Below are positions 23,641-35,240 of a stretch of 64,000 nucleotides of DNA, piece by piece; the first letter of the stretch is position 1, and each line of letters begins with the position of its first letter. The DNA is taken from contig NC_085129.1 of NCBI RefSeq assembly GCF_030269925.1, positions 11,337,501-11,401,500 on the forward strand. The letters run 5' to 3'. Origin of the DNA: Bombyx mori (lineage: Eukaryota > Arthropoda > Insecta > Lepidoptera > Bombycidae). Under the pieces are notes generated by a model, which was not told the DNA's origin, did no database searches, and saw only the letters and a program-made list of their open reading frames with translations. A program made the position numbers and the translations under genes.

Positions 23641-23889
23641 TTACTGGTGCTAGGACCTCTTGTGAGTCCGCGCGAGTAGGTACCACCGCCCTGCCTATTT
23701 CTGCCGTGAAGCAGTAATGCGTTTCGGTTTGAAGGGTGGGGCAGCCGTTGTAACTATACTGAGATCTTAGAACTTAGATCTCAAGGTGGATGGCGCATTT
23801 ACGTTGTAGTTGTCTATGGGCTCCAGTAACCACTTAACACCAGGTGGCCTTTGAGCTCGTCCACCCATCTAGTCAATAAATAAATAAAA
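23641..23889 (+). mobile_element. Bm1 SINE, 5'-truncated
   Basis: 'ttactggtgctaggacctct' to 'cacccatctagtcaataaa' plus an A/T tail. Low divergence. Confidence 0.85.
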
Positions 23890-23974
23890 TATGTTTTTAG
23901 ATGAAACCATTCAACGAAGGTGATTGGTAATTCCACACTAGTTTCTCAAAAATTGTCATTGGATCGTCATTAAT

Positions 23975-24014
23975 CGTTTGGGAGTTCAAAGTATCTGACT
24001 TTGACTCTCAAACG
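23975..24014. repeat. Imperfect hairpin
   Basis: Left arm 'cgtttgggagttcaaagt' (23975-23992) pairs with right arm 'actttgactctcaaacg' (23998-24014) with one mismatch and one bulge around a 5-base loop. Function unknown; it could be the core of a small inverted-repeat element. Confidence 0.5.
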
Positions 24015-24973
24015 TTTAGAGTTCACTGATATACTAGTTTTAGCTTTAATCGACGATCTAGTGAACACACTGCCGTATTTATTGTAACAGATATATCCGG
24101 TGTTGTCAGAGGTCTTCCATTTACTAAAATTAAAGAAGTATCTATTTAATCCGGTTATAAACTATCCGTTGGAAGAAATTTCATCGACATTAATTCGTTA
24201 ATTTTATGTAACAATTACCCAAACATAAAAACTTTCATGTTTGCAATATCACTTAGATATATATTTAATATGTATAATTGAAAAATTCGTTGAAATTTTT
24301 CATTTTTCTACTTTGCCCTAATCTGCATTAAACATTATTAATTTGACTTTTAAAACAATTTCGAATACTTTACTTATGAATTCACTTTAACATATATTTG
24401 CAATAAATTATATTTTAAGAATTACTATTAATTTAATATTTTAAATTTACATGAGCTAATCCTGCAGTCTTTCAAATTTCATCTATACGTCAAATAGGAA
24501 TAGTCTCAGAGTAAAATAGCTGTAAAATCACTATCAGTATTAACTAACAGTCAGAGGGATGTGACAATTTTTAAATATACAGGGTTCAGAATTTTGAAAT
24601 TTGCCTACGGAACTCTAAAAGTTTGGTTTGGTTTAAAAGGTTTTAGGCGTTAGTATTAACTTAAATAAAGTTAAATTGTTGACGAAAATTCTATTACGTT
24701 AGCCACCCAGTACCACGTATCCACTGATAAGGCGGTCACAAAAAATATATATTTATTTTAAGTGTATTGACATTCCTATACTTATGATAAAAGGAATAGG
24801 AATGCATTTTTTATTTACACACTTAGGTATGTCTAGTTTAAATATGAAGTACATTTTTCTGAACACGGCATTTTAAATATGTAATGATGTAGGTAGTTGA
24901 AGTAGTTGAATTATTTAATTAACTTATGTAATATTGTTTTTAGAGGTGAATCGAATGATATTAAAGATATTGT
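24015..24973. other. AT-rich stretch
   Basis: No gene or repeat recognised; possible distal upstream sequence of the candidate promoter at 25.2 kb. Confidence 0.4.
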
Positions 24974-24991
24974 CGATTGATTAATCAATCG
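24974..24991. promoter_or_regulatory. Perfect palindrome with a homeodomain-like core
   Basis: cgattgattaatcaatcg is an exact 18-bp palindrome. The central tgattaatca resembles paired homeodomain half-sites. It lies about 270 bp upstream of the candidate start of transcription near 25245. That it is a regulatory site is an inference; an AT-rich palindrome can arise by chance. Confidence 0.25.
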
Positions 24992-25209
24992 TCGTCAAAA
25001 ATTAACGTTGTAAAACCATTGACATTCGAAGATTGTTTTTACGAAATTAAACTGCTTAAAATTGCTGAATGCAATTTTATTTATTGAAGGTAGTCTCAAG
25101 CGCAGATGTCGTATCGTAATTTAAACTGTCACCTCACCTGCCTCTGGACCTCTGCACAATGTTTTCTGAAAATGGATTTGGAACACAATTTTATTGAACT
25201 AACTGTTGT

Positions 25210-25551
25210 GCTTTAAACATGGCGGACAGTCGCGGGCGCCGTTCAGTTCACGCGCAACCGTTGACGGAGGCACGCGTCAACACTTTCGTTCAGAATAAAT
25301 CGAATTAAAATAATTTATTAAGTCTTATCTTATAAATTAACTAAAGAATTCCATTTCTTGTTGGAAATTCTTTTCAGTGTAAAATTTTTCATTGAAAATA
25401 AGTCAGTGAGTGCTGAACGTCGCGTGGATGTTAACTAGCCGGCGTTACGAAGCATTCCAAATTAATTCGAATTGGTCAAGGTCCGTAAGAGAGAGATTGA
25501 CGTATTGGTGCTGATTTGTGGGCATTCGTCTAAGGATCACGTGTGCATAGG
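25210..25551 (+). promoter_or_regulatory. Candidate promoter and non-coding first exon
   Basis: This block is richer in CpG than the AT-rich DNA around it ('agtcgcgggcgccgttcagt'). It contains an arthropod-type initiator, tcagt, at 25243-25247. About 300 bases downstream it ends at a strong 5' splice site, 'catagg|gtgagt', with the intron starting at 25552. No long coding frame is present; an atg at 25219 opens only 29 codons. The next plausible acceptor on the + strand that leads into a gene is just before the transporter start codon (cag at 49951-49953). It could therefore be that gene's leader exon, separated by a 24.4-kb intron, or belong to an unseen non-coding transcript. Confidence 0.35.
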
Positions 25552-28139
25552 GTGAGTGACACTTAGGCTATCGGTCTAGCCGCGGCTTTATTTTTACTCT
25601 AACGTGAACGTGCGGGATGCTCAACCTCGCGCAACTATTTTTGGTTCACGAAACGTTCTCACACCTATAATCTAATACGCATTCTCATGTTACAAAATAT
25701 TAGAAAGCTGATAAAACTAATTTATAATACAAGAAGTACGGTCGCGGCTCAAATTATTATACAAACAGATGTTTATTCGTTTTAAATACATAAAACTCCG
25801 TAATATAATGTCAGTATGCCGTTACCGCTTTTCTGTTAAGCCGTGTACCAACATGTGTCGTAGTTGCCGTAGTGCGTACATAATTAAATAAGCATAATAT
25901 ACGATAAACTTTGTCGTTGGTTGGTTTCGGTAGTTATTGCGGTGGAAGTTTGATAAAGGCTTGTCCTATCTGGCCGGCCGATGTGCACGCGGTCGCCTCA
26001 TATTATTCACAAACTGACAGAATTTTAATAGGTAATTCACTAACAGTTGGTATCCGTTCACTTACACATGTTAGTAATGTTGTATAATGGAATGGAATTA
26101 CAATGTGTGTACTCCACCACAAAAAAAACTTGTGAAGGATTGCTTGTCTTTTATTTTAGCGGGGATAACGCACTTGTGATCTAACGAGACGATGCGTGTC
26201 TTTATGTTTGTGATCGCAGATTCAACAGCGTACGAAGAATGTTGCGCTTTATTTTTTTTCTAAATGTCACATGTAATATAACGCAATGTGTGCTCATGAG
26301 TATGCTTTGAAGAATCCGCGCCACTGCCTAGTCTGCAGTTAGTTAACGAAAAATCTTTAACCTCACTATAATTTAATAGCCTAACAAGTTGTTTTAAATT
26401 TATTTTGTTATTTTATGTCATTAACATTGTGCTATTTACATTTTGTTTGTTACTTACATTTAAATATATTCGGACGAGGCTATTTTGTAAAAATACAATC
26501 GTTTACTTAACTTGCACTATGGCAGTTAATGACAGTACATAATTTAAGTATACTATATTTTAAATTACTGTTGTGCAGACCACTGCAGTGTCAACGACCT
26601 CGGAAAAAGATTACACAGAGAAAGTAGGAACATCATTGTAAATTGTAATACATAGATGTTAAGTACAACAAAAGCTCAATTTTTAACGTCCTATTGTCTT
26701 TTGTATTCCCAACTACATATAACTCTATAACTTACGAAATCGCTGTAAATGTAAAATTTTCCAAACAAACTTTTTAGAAACATGGAACTAAAATGTCTAT
26801 ATTGATATGATTCGACATAATGTTTTAATATAATATGGTTCGACGTGATCTATTAATGCTTCCAGTAGTTGCCGTCAAATCGAATTTAAGATTTCAGTTT
26901 TTATGAGCATGTATGATTTTGAAGGTTCTTCTCGTTATCATCAGAATTTCATCACTGTTCAATATTTTATATTTATATATACATATATCGATAAAAGGTT
27001 TCGTTAAAAAAATGCTTAACTTTTAGCTTAACCTTCCTTAGATTAAGTTTCAAAATAAAATAAATACCCCTATAATTCGTAGTAGATAAATCGATCAGAC
27101 TGTTATATTGGTGACGACTGACAAAACTTAATTAATGTAAAAACAAAACACCTACCGAGTACACGTCAATTTAGTATGTAAAAAATAACCACACGAACGA
27201 AATAACAGACAAGACTACGCGTGAATTTATTGACCTTGCGACGAAGAATTGATAAATTATTTGAGAAATTTACGGACGAAATAAATTCGGTATTCAATTT
27301 AGTTTTATTAGAGAATAGTATAACCTGACTACGTTTCTACAGGCTAGCTTTTGAATGTCTTTTTACAGGAGTTAAAATCCAGATTTTCGCTCGCCACGTG
27401 GCTCCTAGTGCCGCAAGCTTTATATGCACAAACGTATTGGCCAAACGTCGTAGACCTTGAAATAAAAAAGTAAACTAGTTTATAGAGAACGTACTAGTCG
27501 TGTAGCGCGCAAAACTTGAAGGAGCCACTGAATTGGGATCGTAAAAATTATATCCTTGCGCCTTTCTACTTTCGCTGCACAGATTAGAATATTTGTATCT
27601 TCTCAGTTCGGAATCCGATAGCAATAACAAAACAATCTAAATATGTAGTTGTCATATTATTATAAAGGATTTGCAGATAACGAATGTTGAATTAGAATTA
27701 TCCTTTAAATGTTTAATTTTTGTGAATTGTGAGTGATTTGTGATCGGTAAATAAAATGAAATAATTGGAATTTTCTTAACGTCAATCACAGCGTCTATAG
27801 TGATATCGCAGTCTCAATGCGCGTATGTGGTTATCTCATTGTTTATTCAAAATGACGATGACTATAGATGTCATATGGGCTTACGGTCGAGTTACGTTAG
27901 GTATATAATATGCGCTTTAATTATGAAAAAAATGAGAGCTGTTCCGTGGATGTACACTGAACTATATTCAAAATTATTTTCTCGCGTTGTATCTCTGTGT
28001 ATTCAAAATCTATTTGTACCAGACGACAATATAAAATTATTTATGTAATATCCACCCAAACAGCGTAGTTTAAGAATTTTGATTTCTACAGATATCAGAA
28101 TCTTTAACAACCTAAGTCCTAAGCCGTTCGCGACTGTGT
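25552..28139. other. Gene-free stretch, possibly intronic
   Basis: No coding block with splice sites was recognised. The 82-codon frame at 27800-28048 shows no family features. If 25210-25551 is a leader exon, this is intron. Confidence 0.4.
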
Positions 28140-28212
28140 TGATGACAATACGCCGACAGTGACCAACGGGTGGGCCCTGAGCTCTCCTATGATGGCAATA
28201 AAAACGAATAAA
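28140..28212 (+). repeat. Weak SINE/LINE tail trace
   Basis: 'gtgaccaacgggtgggccct' with 'gagctc' and a 'gatggcaataaaa' end resembles the shared 3' end of Bm1 and the 'ggcagcggctt' LINE family. Too short to assign. Confidence 0.35.
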
Positions 28213-28473
28213 AACTCTTGTTTCAAATTTTTTTATTGTTTATGATGATTTCAATTATTTCCTGTCTGTCTGTCACTTATTCTGAGACGACACAGAATGA
28301 CTTTAGATAAGTGACCCAAATAGATATAGCGAATTCATGTTTGAATGCCCCTTTTAATTTTGATTTTTCCTCTTGATAAGAAACTTAAATATAAATCAAT
28401 AGTATTCCTTATTTAATAAAAACTGGCAGCTATGTTTAAAAGTACGATACATATGTACGTACTTTATAATTGA

Positions 28474-28650
28474 CTAGCTGAGTCCCGCGATGCTACGCGG
28501 CGTGGCGAAGCTGCTCTAAAAAAATTAGCCGAAGTTACTCCTTATATGATCAGCTACCTATCAGTGAAAGTCCTGCTGAAATCGGTCCAGCCGTTCCAGA
28601 GATTAGCCGGAACAAACAGACAGACAGACAGACAAAATAAATAAAAAATG
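28474..28650 (+). mobile_element. RTE-type LINE 3' end with (caga)n tail
   Basis: 'gactagctgagtcccgcgat' through 'gaaatcggtccagccgttcc' to 'acagacagacagacagac'. It is a different subfamily from 2442-2748. The tail abuts the oppositely oriented fragment at 28664-29040. Confidence 0.65.
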
Positions 28651-28663
28651 TGATTTTGGTATT

Positions 28664-29040
28664 CTTCTTTTATATCGTTCCCTCACTGGTGAGGATCGCG
28701 ACCACATGTGACGTGCTTCCACTGTGTTCGATCATGGGTGGCATGGACCACATGGTACAGACTACCACCAAGTGCTTCTCTTACTAGATCTGACCATCTG
28801 GCTGGTGTTCTGCCCACGGCGCGCTTGTCTTCTATGCGACCCGCAATTATGAGCTTCTCTAATTCATGTCTGGGAGACCGCATGATGTGTCCGAAGAAGC
28901 TCAGAACACGTTCCCGGCAGATGGAAGAGTGCCTTTTTCGGATGTTTAGATGCCTTAGAATGGACTCGTTAGTTCTCATGGCCGTCCCCGATGTTCGTAG
29001 CATCCTCCGCCCCACCCACATTTCAAATCGCATCGATCTT
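28664..29040 (-). pseudogene. RTE-type LINE, reverse-transcriptase C-terminal fragment
   Basis: The minus-strand frame includes 'MRFEMWVGRRMLRTSGTA', 'SILRHLNIRKRHSSICRERV', 'FFGHIMRSPRHELEKLIIAG', 'VGRTPARWSDLVREAL' and ends 'RDPHQ' then stop at about 28683. This matches the C-terminal region of RTE-like LINE polyproteins but is a different lineage from the fragment at 19563-20010. It is 5'-truncated near 29040, with no catalytic core, so inactive. Confidence 0.75.
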
Positions 29041-29805
29041 TTTGATATACGGTTAGTTTATTATTACAAACAGACGCTCCAATTTTATTTATTTGTATAG
29101 ATAAGTAAACTACCGAAAATATCTAAAGCTCTCACAATATCTATGACTAAGACCTTAGTCATAGAACTTAGGCCTTAAAAGATTTCAGATGTATAAAGCT
29201 GATAAAATTACCTGCTTAATTTTAAAGCCCTGCTTATAAACAGCTTTAATGGATATGCACTAGGTCTTTCGTTAGTTAGTACCAGATTTAATCTCATAAG
29301 ATACGTCTCAGAAAATAATTCTTCTAATTGTACCCGCAAAACTATGTGCATATAAATGAAATTATATGCTATATGAAAAGTAATTTTTATTTAACACATG
29401 AAAAAGTTGAATATGAATTTAGAATTCTCGTTTAATTATTTAATGCAAGTATCTTACGCGCCTTTATCTTTTGATGTCATTTTTTATTTAAGCAATATGA
29501 TATGTTTATAAGTATTTAATAAAATGATCCAATTGTTATTGTAATAATGTCATATTCGTCTTATAAGTGAAAGACGATATTGTGCAATGTATATTAACGT
29601 GTACGTTTCAATATCTATGGAAAATAACCAACACGTGTGCATTCCGATTGTGCAACTAAAGATATTATATGACATTTTAATTTTTTATTTGTAATTCGAA
29701 GCTTATATTGAAATTTCTATATTTGATAAGTAATACACATTCATCATTTCGGAAGACGGAAAAATTGCAACGGTGAACCAATCAGAAAGCTGTTCACGTC
29801 ATTAC
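29041..29805. other. Gene-free stretch
   Basis: Contains a small perfect inverted repeat (atgactaag-ac-cttagtcat, 29143-29162). AT-rich, no coding recognised. Confidence 0.4.
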
Positions 29806-30100
29806 GGATTCTCCCGATCCATTAACGGTGCTTTTAGGTACCACAAGCACCGGTCACCGTTCTCGTCGAACCCGTCGCTTGCGACGAAGGGCTCGATGAG
29901 CGAATTAACCCATAGACACAGCCCACTGAGTTTCGCGGGTCGCGTTTTCGATACGGTGGTAGATTCTGCGAAGCACGGCTCTTGCTAGGGCCAGTGTTAG
30001 CAACACTTCCAGTTTGAGCCCCGTGAGCTCACCTACATGTTAGGGTGAAGTTGAAATAGCCTCTCAAGGCTATCAGCATAGGTAGGGAAAAAAAAGAAAG
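29806..30100 (+). mobile_element. BMC1/L1Bm-like LINE 3' end
   Basis: 'ggattctcccgatccattaa', 'caccggtcaccgttctcgtc', 'ttgctagggccagtgttagc', 'agcataggtaggg' then poly(A). About 295 bp, among the longest and best kept copies, with a short deletion in 'tgagtttc|gcgggtcgcg'. Confidence 0.7.
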
Positions 30101-33100
30101 AAAGCCGACCGTATTCAGGTGACTATTAGGTATGGTCGAAGTTCACTAGTAGACAATTCATAAATTAAAATAAAATACCAAAAACTAACATTCTATTTAC
30201 ACGATTAAGTATTGGTGGTTAATATTAAACGACACTATAATGTTGCTAATACCAAATTCAGAAAACTCAAGACATAAGATCGAAGAGTTAATAACGTTGG
30301 AGTAATGGCGAGGGGGACGGTGAGAGTTCGGTGTGGAATCACATCTTCTACCAATTGAAAACTCTCCGTTATTCAGCCACCTTGGTAGAAATGTGCAGAA
30401 AGCCATACACGTACGTGTTGTTGTTATACGACATGTGCTCTTGTTGCGCTCTATTTTACACTTGAACATTATCATATTATAAATTCACGTTAAAGAATTC
30501 TAGGTGGCGTAAACAGCCCGCATTGTATAAATATAGATGGAAATGTGATATTTATCACAAAGGGAAAGTCACGGTCTGCCGCTCCAATGCCATTAAATTA
30601 AAAAAATTATTTCTATTAGCTCCACATATGGATGTTTATGATCCTACAAACAGAGTATACATTAAGTTATTGCGTTTTTTTTACTATAATAGTCAATCGT
30701 ATCTCCTATATCATATTTTCAAATCAACCATTTTGCCTCAGAATTATTTTAGCGGCCTGTTAAAATTTCATTCATCAATAATACTCAAAATTTAAATATA
30801 CAAAACCTAAATTGCTTCTGTCATTAAACTAGACTGTCAACCTGTGTCTCATGTAAAGTAACTTCTTCTACAAAGAACACAAACATTTGGATACTTTTAG
30901 GTAAATAGGAAAATACAATAAACTATTAAAAACAAAAAAATCCAATTATTGCTAAATAGTGTTTTTTAATGGACGATCTGTGTATTGTGTGTCTAAATGA
31001 ATGAGCGATGAAAAATGACTCATAGACAAACTGAATTAGTTTATATAATATAGATTTACTAGTGAGGAAGTAAATTATGACTAAAGACTAGATAAAATTC
31101 TACTAGCAGTAATAATACTTTATATAAGTCTAAAGATGTTAAATCTTAAGCCTCTTTCCGTCGCTCTCAGGTTAAGATTCGCTCCGAAAACCGTGATTGC
31201 ATTTTAACGCACGTGTTGGTTCCGCATATTTTTCCGATCGGTGTGTTTTTTATGCACTTTTCAAAACCTCTGTAAACTGCTAAAAATTTGAGCGAATGTG
31301 CAAGAAATAATAAACACTACTTTTGCCTATATGTATAAGCCAAAATTAACTTCTAAAAATGATAAACAAACTTGATTTATCCGGGAACACTGATAATTTA
31401 AAACACCTGTTAAATGTATGGTATTCTTCGTGTAGGAAAGATACATACAACATATAATTTATTATTAAATGAAGTGTCATGAAATATGCGTGAGGTTTTA
31501 AAAATGAAATTGACGGAAACGTATTATACTCAAGGAAAAAGAACACAGGGGACGCCGACTCGTTACTGGCTCATTCACAAGTTTAAGATATGAGGCAAAA
31601 AAAAAAACATTTAGAAAAAGCTAACACGTCCAGGGATAAGTTCTCGGAAACACCAAAGCGTGGGATTCTAAAAAAAATCGGTGTCTTATGCTACGAACCG
31701 TGTTGTTTGGCGCCATATCCTGAGTGTGAACGATCCATTCATTTCTGAGAAAGAAAAAAAACCTACACATAGAAACCGCCGTAGTATCGAAAATGCGTCC
31801 AAGTATCGATGGAATTTTTATATCGGTTTTTGTGGTGTTCAATAATGAGAGAGCGTAAACGATATAGTATGTATATAAAAAAGAGATTCTCGAAATTTAG
31901 CCTAAACGCTGATATAGACTCTCAAGGCTCTCAGCTTAGAAAGGACAAAAAATTTAGCCTAATTTCTAATCAACTTGATGGCAATTTGTATAGTGTAATA
32001 TTTCCTTAAAAAGTTATTCACATTAGAGGTCTTAACATTAGAAATATCAGTTTTGATAATTAACTAGATATTAGATGAAATATGTAGATCCTTGGGTGGC
32101 CAATAGTTGGAAATCCAATCCAAATTGAATGTATGTATTTAAGGTAGGAAAGTGGGAAAAGAAGTCAAGCGTCAGCCACGAATAATAATAAGTTACTAAT
32201 AATATAATATAAAACAATAAATTAAATATGTAGTCTAATTTTTTAATATTCTAAATTCGATTAATTGTTGTTCTAAAACTTAGTTTAACTGAACTTACGT
32301 TTAATACTTTTGGAAGTTCTAAATTTCGCGTGCTTATAATAACGCGATATTCAAACAGGCCCACACGATGTGCAAACTGTAATAATGTTCATTTATTAGT
32401 TTTGTGTTAAAATATAACGATGTTCTTAGGTTATTACGTACATAGAGGTGTTAAGATAAATACAACGATTGTGTACAGATACAAAAAAAAGTGCGAAACA
32501 GTGCTACGTATTGGTTAAATATATTTTTATTTATTTAAAAAACACATACTAAGCGATCACTGATCGTAATAAATAAACTAAATACTTCATATATAGCTCC
32601 ATAGAATTTTTAGGCTTAAACAGTGGGTAAACCATTATAAAAGTCGATGTCGATATGAATCACTTTCACGATGACATGAAAATGTCAATGCAAAATGAAA
32701 ACGCGGCATAGCCGTTATACAATAGGTACATTTATGAAATCAACTTAATGTATCAAAGATCCACCATCCCATCCCACCTTAGCGTCTTTGAAGTTTACGA
32801 GCTGCAGTAACCAATTATAATTGGATAGCTCGTCTACCCATATATACAACTATACCTATATAAATATAAATAAAATCTGCTGAAATACATAGGTAAGACG
32901 TACCCGCCAAATTAAATGCTAAGAAGCGGGTGTATGTTAATTACTTACCGGTGCAGAAGAAATTTCATTTAAGTAGATAAAATTGACATTTGGAACATAG
33001 TTTTACTTTAAGTGCAATTTATAGATAGTACTAAATGTTTTATATTTATTACATAATACGTTCGGTATAAGAAAATCCAATGGGGACTCAGTCTAATTTG

Positions 33101-33817
33101 AAATGATCGTTTACAATTAGACTGGGTGATGTCCCCTTTCACCCTGTCCGTTCTATTTTGGTTGTGATTTCAGATCATTCTTCACCGTCGACTGCATTGC
33201 TGAATGAATCTCTTTGAATGACTCAGTCTTGTAGTCTGATGTAACCAGTTTTAGGCAAATCATTGTTTGAGTCAAGAATCATAGAATGAGTTTTCATTTT
33301 ATCTTCATGCGTATGATGATGAAGTTGAATTCTTCCGATTTCATTAGAAAAGAGTTGATTTAAAAATGATTTTGTCTTTGGATCGCATTCTTCCATCAAA
33401 TGGCTATCCTCGTTTTAGTCGACAAATGTAAACAAATCGAATTAAATTAAACCGCGAAATTGCTCATGGAGCAGATTAAGTTTTTTCAATTTCTAAATTT
33501 CGATAAACACTCCCATTTCAAAAGAAAGTCTGTAAGTAATGCACTATATATTATGGTGATTTTATGCATATGCAGATAATATGCTAAGAAATTTATTAAA
33601 CGTGACACAGTATGTCGTATGGAAAAAAACTTGGCAACTGTTTAAACAAAAAAAAGAACAGTATCATGTAAATGTTGAAAGTATTTAGTAATTTTTTTAA
33701 GCTGAAGTATTGAAAGAACTACGCCTCCAGTATGTTATCATGTTAAGTAAAATTGTAATGTATATCTACAATTTTCTTTGTATGTATATTTCTGCAAATA
33801 AAGGAATAATGCATTTC
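30101..33817. other. Long gene-free stretch (3.7 kb)
   Basis: Many short frames (up to 92 codons) on both strands, none with a recognised domain or flanking splice context. No SINE or LINE of the families seen elsewhere, except a faint tail-like trace at 32790-32850. Probably intergenic or intronic. Confidence 0.45.
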
Positions 33818-33955
33818 GTAGGCAGCGGCTTGGCTCTGCTAGTAGGCAGCGGCTTGGCTCTGCTCCTGGCATTGCTGAAGTCCATGGGCGACGGTAACCA
33901 CTTACCATCAGGTGGGTCGTACGCTCGTCTGCCTACAAAGGCAATAAAAAAAATA
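33818..33955 (+). mobile_element. LINE 3' end ('ggcagcggctt' family) with a 24-bp tandem duplication
   Basis: 'gtaggcagcggcttggctct' occurs twice in a row (33818 and 33842). The normal tail 'cctggcattgctgaagtcca', 'cgacggtaaccacttaccat' follows and ends 'ctacaaaggcaataaaaaaa'. Frames across it on both strands are shadows. Confidence 0.7.
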
Positions 33956-34984
33956 AAAAAATTATCTGTGCCCTTCATACGACATTGATGTAAACATTAT
34001 TTTAACAGTGATGTGGTGTGTAAATAGTAGTCGTAGCTAGACCTTGTCTGTGGAAGGATTTTTTTGGAGGCGCGTTCGCATTAGAAAACAGCGTGAGTCA
34101 GAGAAGAAAACCTGAGAATCGCCTAAAGCTCTCAAAAGCCTTTTCAGCGACAGGATTCCTCAATGATCCTTGAGCGAACTGAACGCGGACACTTCACAAT
34201 ATTATTAACACAGCCCTGGTATGGTATGATAGTTATGAAAATAAGCGATCTTAACGTTTTAAATATATCTTAACGTTTAATATACATTTAAAATTTTCTT
34301 CACGAGCGTTGCGTGTTGGGCGCATAGATTATACACTTAAGTTGGGCGTATAGAAGCGGTAATTCGAATGTTGTTATATCAGTTCGAAATTTAAAATTGT
34401 TTTAATTAATCCAATTTTTGAAATGTGTGAGCTATCAAAGAGGATGCATTGGTTTCCAAAGAGGTGGTAACGCAAGCATATAAACTCTAAGATCAATAAT
34501 ACTCTTCTGAAAAAAAGAAAGTGCTCATCCAACTCGATTTATCTACTGCTCAGCATAACAAAGGTTTTTTGGTCTGTTCATCAATTCAAATAACAATACA
34601 ATAATTTTTACATATTTCTATTGAATCACTACAGATTTAAATTTACACGTAATAACGCTGAAGGCATTTTTTCCTTCCAAACTATGATAAAGCAAAGGGA
34701 TTAAAATAGTTTAACACGTTCATGTTACTAGACACCGTAGATTTTGCACTTAAATACTAGTTTAGAAGATAAGGCCGTGGAAAGTCGCTTCGCCACATTC
34801 TTAGCGAATCTATTTGATTTATTTGTACGTACGTATTATAAAGCAGGAAAACTTGTTTCCATAGTAATTACAGTGCGGCGCGGCGCTTCGCTATGGCGCC
34901 TTCAGATATGTTTACTAATTTTGTTATATGAATACTTGTAACTTAATGATAGGTAATTCTAAATGCTGAGTAATGCTAATAAAT
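33956..34984. other. Gene-free stretch
   Basis: No recognised feature; the 65-codon frame at 34744-34941 has no family match. Confidence 0.4.
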
Positions 34985-35062
34985 GTTGAGACCTCGATCC
35001 TGTGTCTCAAGTTGGTATTTTCGTTGTGATGTCTATAGGCTCCAGTCACCACTTAAAACTTT
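34985..35062 (+). mobile_element. Bm1 SINE 3' portion, diverged
   Basis: 'gttgagacctcgatcctgtg', 'tgatgtctataggctccagt' and 'caccactta' match the last third of Bm1. It is followed by unrelated bases and 'gagcaattaaaaaaatt'. Confidence 0.55.
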
Positions 35063-35101
35063 CTGTTTCTTTTGAGCAATTAAAAAAATTAGGTAAACAC
35101 C

Positions 35102-35240
35102 TGGTGCTGGTGGTAGGACCTCTTGTAAGTCCGCGCGGGTAGGTACCACCGCCCTAGCTATTTCTGCCGTGAAGCAGTAATGCATTTCGGTCTGAAGGGT
35201 AAGGCAGCCGTTGTATCTATACTGAGATCTTAGAACTTCT
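35102..35240 (+). mobile_element. Bm1 SINE middle portion
   Basis: 'ctggtgctggtggtaggacc' to 'actgagatcttagaacttct'; both the head and the 3' end are missing. It sits just after the 3' portion at 34985-35062 in the same orientation, giving a permuted order. Confidence 0.8.
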
